Below, piece after piece: positions 60,415-64,000 of a DNA stretch of 64,000 bases. Origin of the DNA: DATBJJ01 sp963750915 (GTDB lineage: Bacteria; Acidobacteriota; Vicinamibacteria; Vicinamibacterales; 2-12-FULL-66-21); assembly GCA_963750915.1 (NCBI GenBank), contig CAVVSF010000012.1:310001-374000 (forward strand). The letters run 5' to 3'. The translations under genes were made by a program, and so were the position numbers. Within the stretch, counting starts at the first letter, position 1; each line of letters opens with the position of its first letter. Under the pieces are notes generated by a model that searched no databases, was not told the origin of the DNA, and was given only the letters and a program-made list of their open reading frames with translations.

Positions 60415-61174
60415 AGAGACGGCCGCGCGGCTTGACGGTCGTCTGGGCGACGAGCCACACGAGGTTCACCGCAATCGGCGATCCGGCGAGCTCGGCGGGT
60501 TCGAGCCGGGCCTGCGAGATGGCGTCGACGATGCTGGTGATGTGCTGGCGGTCGCGGTTGTTCTTCAGGACCGAGATGTCCGAGACGCTGCCGTCGCGAT
60601 TGACGACGGCGCGAATCGCCAGCATCGAATCGACATCCGGCATGGTTTCCGCGAGCACGCTTTGCTCGAGCGTGGCCTGGACGACGCCGTTCTGCGGCAC
60701 GCTCGGGACACGGTAGCGGTAATCGAGCCGGGCCGGGTTGAGATCCGAGCCGGACGGCGCCGCCATCACTTCGAACATCGCCGCCAGCGAGCCATGCTGT
60801 TCGGTCGACGCCGAGGCGACCGTGCCGAGGGCGATCGCGGCGCAGAGCAGGCTGGCCGCGGTCGAAGCCAGCCCGATCCAGAGGAAGTGCCAGTCTTCCA
60901 TCATCCGGCCGGCGCGAGCCCGCCAGGATTCTTCGTTCTCGGCGCGCATCCGGCTGATGACGCCGGGGGTGAGTCCAGTCCAGTCGTCGGACGGCCCCGG
61001 GGCCGCGGCCTGCCGCAGCGCGCTGCCAATGCCCTGCAGCTGGCGCAGCTCGCGCGCGCAGGGCGGGCATTCCGCGACGTGACTTTCGATGGCGATGAGC
61101 TCGGTAATCGGCAGCTCGCGATCGTGGAAAGCCGCGAGACGCCGCCGCACTGCTGCGCAGGTCAACAACGTCAT
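60413..61174 (-). CDS. anti-sigma factor with zinc-finger and C-terminal TonB-like domain
   Basis: A 253-residue membrane protein. The cytoplasmic N-terminus has the anti-sigma zinc-finger pattern (Cys6, then HVAECPPC near 32-39). A single membrane helix lies at about 95-120 (FLWIGLASTAASLLCAAIAL). The periplasmic part (about 150-253) reads as a TonB/energy-transducer-like fold: LAIRAVVNRDGSVSDISVLK, with variable-plus-conserved strand spacing. It would hold the ECF sigma factor inactive until a signal is sensed outside. Overlaps the sigma gene by 4 bp. The TonB-like end is unusual for this class. Confidence 0.82.
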   Translation of the reverse strand: MTLLTCAAVRRRLAAFHDRELPITELIAIESHVAECPPCARELRQLQGIGSALRQAAAPGPSDDWTGLTPGVISRMRAENEESWRARAGRMMEDWHFLWIGLASTAASLLCAAIALGTVASASTEQHGSLAAMFEVMAAPSGSDLNPARLDYRYRVPSVPQNGVVQATLEQSVLAETMPDVDSMLAIRAVVNRDGSVSDISVLKNNRDRQHITSIVDAISQARLEPAELAGSPIAVNLVWLVAQTTVKPRGRL

Positions 61175-61788
61175 ACGTCCCTCAACTGGGCACGAAGCGC
61201 TTCCCGCGCCCGCGCCAACCGCGATTTGACTGTCCCGACGGCGATCCCCAGAGAAAACCCGATCTCGTCGTAGCTCAGCCCGTCGATCTCGCGCAGGACG
61301 AGCGCCGTGCGCTGGTCGAACGGAAGGTCATCGAGGGCCACACGGATCCTATCGGCCATTTCCTTCCGCCCCAGCACTCGATCGGGCGAACCGCCGTTGC
61401 TCTGCTCGGGCGGATCGCCGTGATCCTTGATGTGCTCGTCGAGCGAGACCTGCTGCGACCGGTGCCGTCGCCGCCACCACCGCTGCCGGTTCCGAGCCTG
61501 GTTGATGACGATGCGGAAGATCCAGGTGCGAAGCGCCGACTGGCCCCGGAATGAGTGGATGGTGCGGAACACCCGCAGGAAGACTTCCTGCGAGAGGTCC
61601 AGCGCCTCGTTGTGGTCGCCCAGAAGGTTCAGCGCCAGCTGGTAGACCATCCGCTGGTGCTCGTTGACCAGCTCGGCGCAGGCGTCTTCGTCGCGCGCGG
61701 CGCAGCGCTGGATGAGGGCTGCTTCCCTGCCCCCGACTTCGTCCCAAGTGATGGCTCTAACAGGCTTCACGGAGAGTCCCTGTGCCAT
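61171..61788 (-). CDS. ECF RNA polymerase sigma factor (RpoE-like)
   Basis: A 205-residue sigma factor. Region 2 is EALDLSQEVFLRVFRTIHSF ... LRTWIFRIVINQARNRQRWW, and region 4 is LPFDQRTALVLREIDGLSYD ... GTVKSRLARAREAL. A hydrophilic linker of about 35 residues separates them. It is coupled to its membrane anti-sigma partner downstream, so envelope stress or another external signal is the likely trigger. Divergent from the TPR protein gene. Confidence 0.94.
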   Translation of the reverse strand: MAQGLSVKPVRAITWDEVGGREAALIQRCAARDEDACAELVNEHQRMVYQLALNLLGDHNEALDLSQEVFLRVFRTIHSFRGQSALRTWIFRIVINQARNRQRWWRRRHRSQQVSLDEHIKDHGDPPEQSNGGSPDRVLGRKEMADRIRVALDDLPFDQRTALVLREIDGLSYDEIGFSLGIAVGTVKSRLARAREALRAQLRDV

Positions 61789-61900
61789 CTTAGCACTCCA
61801 TCGATACTGCTATGGTGCGGCAGCTCTGACTACTTAGAACCCGCCGGACCGCGGAGGTTCCCTGGGCCCATATTTCCCGTCCGGGTGCTAGGATGCCGGG

Positions 61901-63277
61901 GTGAAACGCGGCATCCTGGCGGCCATCGTCCTGGCCGTCATCGCGGCGGCGGGCTACGGCTACGTCGTCACCGAGCGGGAGGGGCGGCACCGGGAGCTGA
62001 TCGACCGGGGAGACGCCGCCCTCGACGTCGGCGACCTGTCGACGGCGATCGAGACGTTCAGCGTCGCCGTCGACCTGCGCCCCGACTCGATGATCGGCTA
62101 CCTCAAGCGGGGTGACGCCTACCGCCGCCGCGGCGACGTCGACGCCGCCCTGCGGGACCTGCGAACCGCGACCGAACTGGACCCGTCGGCGCCGATGCCG
62201 CGCGAGCTGCTGGGCGACGTCAACTACTCCCGCGAGCGTTTCGCGCCCGCGGCGCAGCACTATCAGGCCTACGTCGACCTCGACGACAGCCAGCCCCGCA
62301 TCCTCTACAAGCTCGCGCTCGCGCAGTATCGAGCCGGCCAGCCCGGGCCCGGGATTCGATCGCTCGAGAAGGCTATCGCCCTCGACGGCAACATGGCGGC
62401 CGCGCACTTTCTTCTCGCCCTGTGCCAGCGCAGCGCCGGCGATACCGAGGCGGCGCTGGCGGCGCTTCGCCGCGCGATTGCGGTGGCGCCGACCATGCTC
62501 GAGGCGCGCGAAGAGCTGGCGGATCTCTTCGCGCATCTCGGACGGTCGCAGGAAGGACTCGAGCAGCTGGAGGCGCTGCGCGCCCTCGACCCGGCGCCGG
62601 CGCGCGACGTCACGCTCGGTCTCGCCTTCGCCCGCGCCGGCCAGTCCGACCGCGCGATCATGACGCTGCGTCACGCCGCCGAGCGGCATCCGAACTACAC
62701 CTATACCTTCGTCGCCCTCGGCCGCGTGTGGCTCGATGGCGCGCAGGCGCGAGGCGACCAGATCGAGTTGAACAAGGCGATGGGAGCGCTCGAGCGGGCG
62801 CTGACCGACAACAGCAGCGAGGCCTACGCGCTATACGGCCGTGCCCTGCTGGTTGCGGACGACGCGGAGCGGGCCGAGCGGATCCTGCTGCAGGCGACCG
62901 AGAAACTGCCGGCTGACCCGCTCGCCTTCTACTATCTCGGCGACGCCGCGGCGCGCCTCGGTCACGCCGATGCTGCCCGCCAGGCTTTCGTCGACTACCT
63001 CGCGCTGGCCGGAGACGATCTCGAGCCACGCCGGCACGCCGGCGTCTGCGTCCGCGTCGGCGAGCTGTCGCTGCAGATGGCGGACATCCCCGCGGCGGTC
63101 AGCTACCTCGAACGGGCGGCGCCAGTTCTCGGGACGACGGCCGATTTCACGGTGACCTACGCGGAAGCTCGCTGGCGCGCGGGAGAGATCGAGGCCGGGC
63201 GCGCGATGCTGGACGGACTGCTCGAGAAGGAGCCGTCGCATGCGGCTGCCCGCGCCCTCCGGCGCAGGATGCGGTAG
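61901..63277 (+). CDS. membrane-anchored TPR-repeat protein
   Basis: A 458-residue protein with an N-terminal membrane helix (about 4-21) and then about ten TPR units, for example ELIDRGDAALDVGDLSTAIE, YLKRGDAYRRRGDVDAALRD, ILYKLALAQYRAGQPGPGIR, AHFLLALCQRSAGDTEAALA and FYYLGDAAARLGHADAARQA. Such solenoids act as scaffolds in envelope complexes or secretion; no partner can be named. GTG 61901 is the start since the membrane helix begins right after it; no strong ribosome site is visible. Intact. Confidence 0.85.
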   Translation: MKRGILAAIVLAVIAAAGYGYVVTEREGRHRELIDRGDAALDVGDLSTAIETFSVAVDLRPDSMIGYLKRGDAYRRRGDVDAALRDLRTATELDPSAPMPRELLGDVNYSRERFAPAAQHYQAYVDLDDSQPRILYKLALAQYRAGQPGPGIRSLEKAIALDGNMAAAHFLLALCQRSAGDTEAALAALRRAIAVAPTMLEAREELADLFAHLGRSQEGLEQLEALRALDPAPARDVTLGLAFARAGQSDRAIMTLRHAAERHPNYTYTFVALGRVWLDGAQARGDQIELNKAMGALERALTDNSSEAYALYGRALLVADDAERAERILLQATEKLPADPLAFYYLGDAAARLGHADAARQAFVDYLALAGDDLEPRRHAGVCVRVGELSLQMADIPAAVSYLERAAPVLGTTADFTVTYAEARWRAGEIEAGRAMLDGLLEKEPSHAAARALRRRMR

Positions 63278-63298
63278 CAGGCTGCTGAAGCAGCCTGC
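63277..63298. terminator. perfect 10-bp hairpin at the TPR gene stop
   Basis: GCAGGCTGCT, GA, AGCAGCCTGC begins on the last base of the TAG stop. Read on the minus strand its centre is GCTTCAGC, the same as in the hairpin at 23421-23440. No T run. Confidence 0.6.
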
Positions 63299-63303
63299 AA
63301 GGT

Positions 63304-63369
63304 AGAAGGCAGAAGGCAGAAGGCAGAACGGAAGCAATTTCTGCCTTCTCCCTTCGGCCTTCTGCCTTC
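63304..63369. repeat. heptanucleotide (AGAAGGC) tandem repeat with inverted partner
   Basis: Three perfect AGAAGGC units (63304-63324) and a fourth degenerate one are followed, after about 10 nt, by TTCTGCCTTCTCCC and CCTTCTGCCTT, the reverse-complement type. It fills the gap between the convergent TPR and permease genes. Confidence 0.8.
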
Positions 63370-63379
63370 CCTGGCCGCC

Positions 63380-64000
63380 CTACCGCGCCAGCTTCGGATC
63401 GACGCGATCGCGCAGGCCGTCGCCGAGGAAATTGAAGCCGAGGACGAGGAGCGCGATCGCCAGGCCCGGGAAGATAGTCAGGTGCGGCGCGTCGAACAGG
63501 TGCGACCGGCCGGCATCGAGCATCGTGCCCCAGCTGGGCGTCGGCGGCTGCACGCCCAGACCGAGGAAGCTCAGCGCCGCCTCGGCGATGATGGCGCCCG
63601 CCATCCCGAGCGTCGCCTGGACGACGACGGCCGGCAGGGCCGTCGGCAGCACGTGCCGCAGGACAATGCGGGGCGCGCCCGCGCCCAGGGCCCGCGCCGC
63701 CTGGACGAACTCGAACTCGCGCGCCCGCAGCGCCTGGCTGCGCACCAGGCGGGCGTAGCCTACCCAGCCGATCACCGACAGCGCCAGCACGACGTTCGTC
63801 AGGCTCGGGCCGAGGACGGCGACGAGCGCAATCGCCAGCAGGATGCCAGGAAACGCCATCAGCACATCGACGATCCGGCTGATCACGTCGTCCACCACCC
63901 CGCCGAAGTAGCCGGCGATCGAGCCGAGCAGCATGCCGACCGTCGATGAGACCGAGACGACGGCGAGGCCGACGAGGAGCGAGATCCGCGCCCCCGAGAG
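63380..64000 (-). CDS. ABC transporter permease, DppC/OppC type (5' end outside window)
   Basis: The C-terminal 206 residues of a dipeptide/oligopeptide/nickel-type permease; the frame is still open at the window edge (LSGARISLLVGLAVVSVSST). It has several membrane helices and the cytoplasmic EAA loop QAARALGAGAPRIVLRHVLP, which contacts the ATPase. The end LGFNFLGDGLRDRVDPKLAR is the standard finish of DppC proteins. Partner genes should lie to the right of the window. Convergent with the TPR gene. Confidence 0.94.
   Translation of the reverse strand, partial: LSGARISLLVGLAVVSVSSTVGMLLGSIAGYFGGVVDDVISRIVDVLMAFPGILLAIALVAVLGPSLTNVVLALSVIGWVGYARLVRSQALRAREFEFVQAARALGAGAPRIVLRHVLPTALPAVVVQATLGMAGAIIAEAALSFLGLGVQPPTPSWGTMLDAGRSHLFDAPHLTIFPGLAIALLVLGFNFLGDGLRDRVDPKLAR

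Noticed and set aside
63304..63369. CRISPR array
   Set aside because: Units are 7 bp, adjacent and without spacers; no cas gene is present.

Overview
The window looks like chromosomal DNA of a GC-rich (by eye about two thirds G+C), Gram-negative, polysaccharide-degrading bacterium. Several traits point to Acidobacteriota, probably a Vicinamibacteria-type member: an Oar-like TonB-dependent receptor with an N-terminal carboxypeptidase-regulatory domain, several DUF1080 (3-keto-disaccharide hydrolase-like) proteins, PQQ dehydrogenases with a built-in cytochrome c, and Gly/Arg/Ala-rich linkers in exported proteins. The taxon is an inference from content only. No rRNA, tRNA, CRISPR array, transposase or phage gene was seen.

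Layout. 1-6.7 kb: C-terminal part of FtsK, an AMIN-domain cell-wall amidase, a small membrane protein, leucyl aminopeptidase, a PKD-like exported protein and a short-chain dehydrogenase. 6.9-13 kb: a GntR/FadR-type regulator followed by transketolase, cupin, a DMT permease and a PQQ dehydrogenase. 13-17.2 kb (minus strand): an IclR regulator, a second PQQ dehydrogenase and a sugar-phosphate isomerase-like protein. 17.3-34.4 kb is a (glucurono)xylan utilisation region: TonB-dependent receptor, DUF1080/FG-GAP propeller protein, GH43 xylosidase, hexuronate-type MFS transporter, GH67 alpha-glucuronidase, CE15 glucuronoyl esterase, an esterase, a formylglycine-enzyme-like protein, an aldo/keto reductase and DUF1080 proteins. 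34.5-42.6 kb: a four-carbon-acid kinase with a PdxA2-type dehydrogenase, then an oxidative pentose (Weimberg-type) set of lactonase, xylonate dehydratase, XylX-type dehydratase and aldehyde dehydrogenase. 42.6-45.1 kb: a JAMM protease and acetoacetyl-CoA synthetase. 45.1-56.1 kb: one aromatic amino acid supra-operon, read right to left as leader peptide - aroDE - trpE - trpG - trpD - trpC - trpF - trpB - trpA - chorismate mutase - DAHP synthase - TyrA::GNAT. 56.2-64 kb: an S55 (SpoIVB-like) peptidase, a large exported propeller protein, an ECF sigma/anti-sigma pair, a TPR protein and an ABC permease cut by the window edge.

How it fits together. Xylan fragments would be cleaved by GH43, GH67 and CE15, and sugars taken up by the receptor and the MFS carrier. 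Pentose could be oxidised by the PQQ enzymes or the SDR to lactones and carried by the lactonase, xylonate dehydratase, XylX and aldehyde dehydrogenase to 2-oxoglutarate. An AT-rich palindrome close to ATAATCGATTAT recurs in five intergenic gaps of this region and may be the operator of the local GntR- or IclR-type regulator.

The most striking regulatory element is a complete tryptophan attenuator at 55.94-56.13 kb: a 29-residue leader peptide with Tyr-Trp-Trp-Trp-Tyr, an antiterminator segment identical to the 3' arm of the terminator, and a strong terminator directly before the aromatic supra-operon.

Caution on quality: 14 genes, including trpF and aroDE, are interrupted by 21 frameshifts. 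Twenty of these are repaired by removing one base. This fits insertion-type sequencing error much better than gene decay, so the interrupted genes are listed over their full span as CDS.
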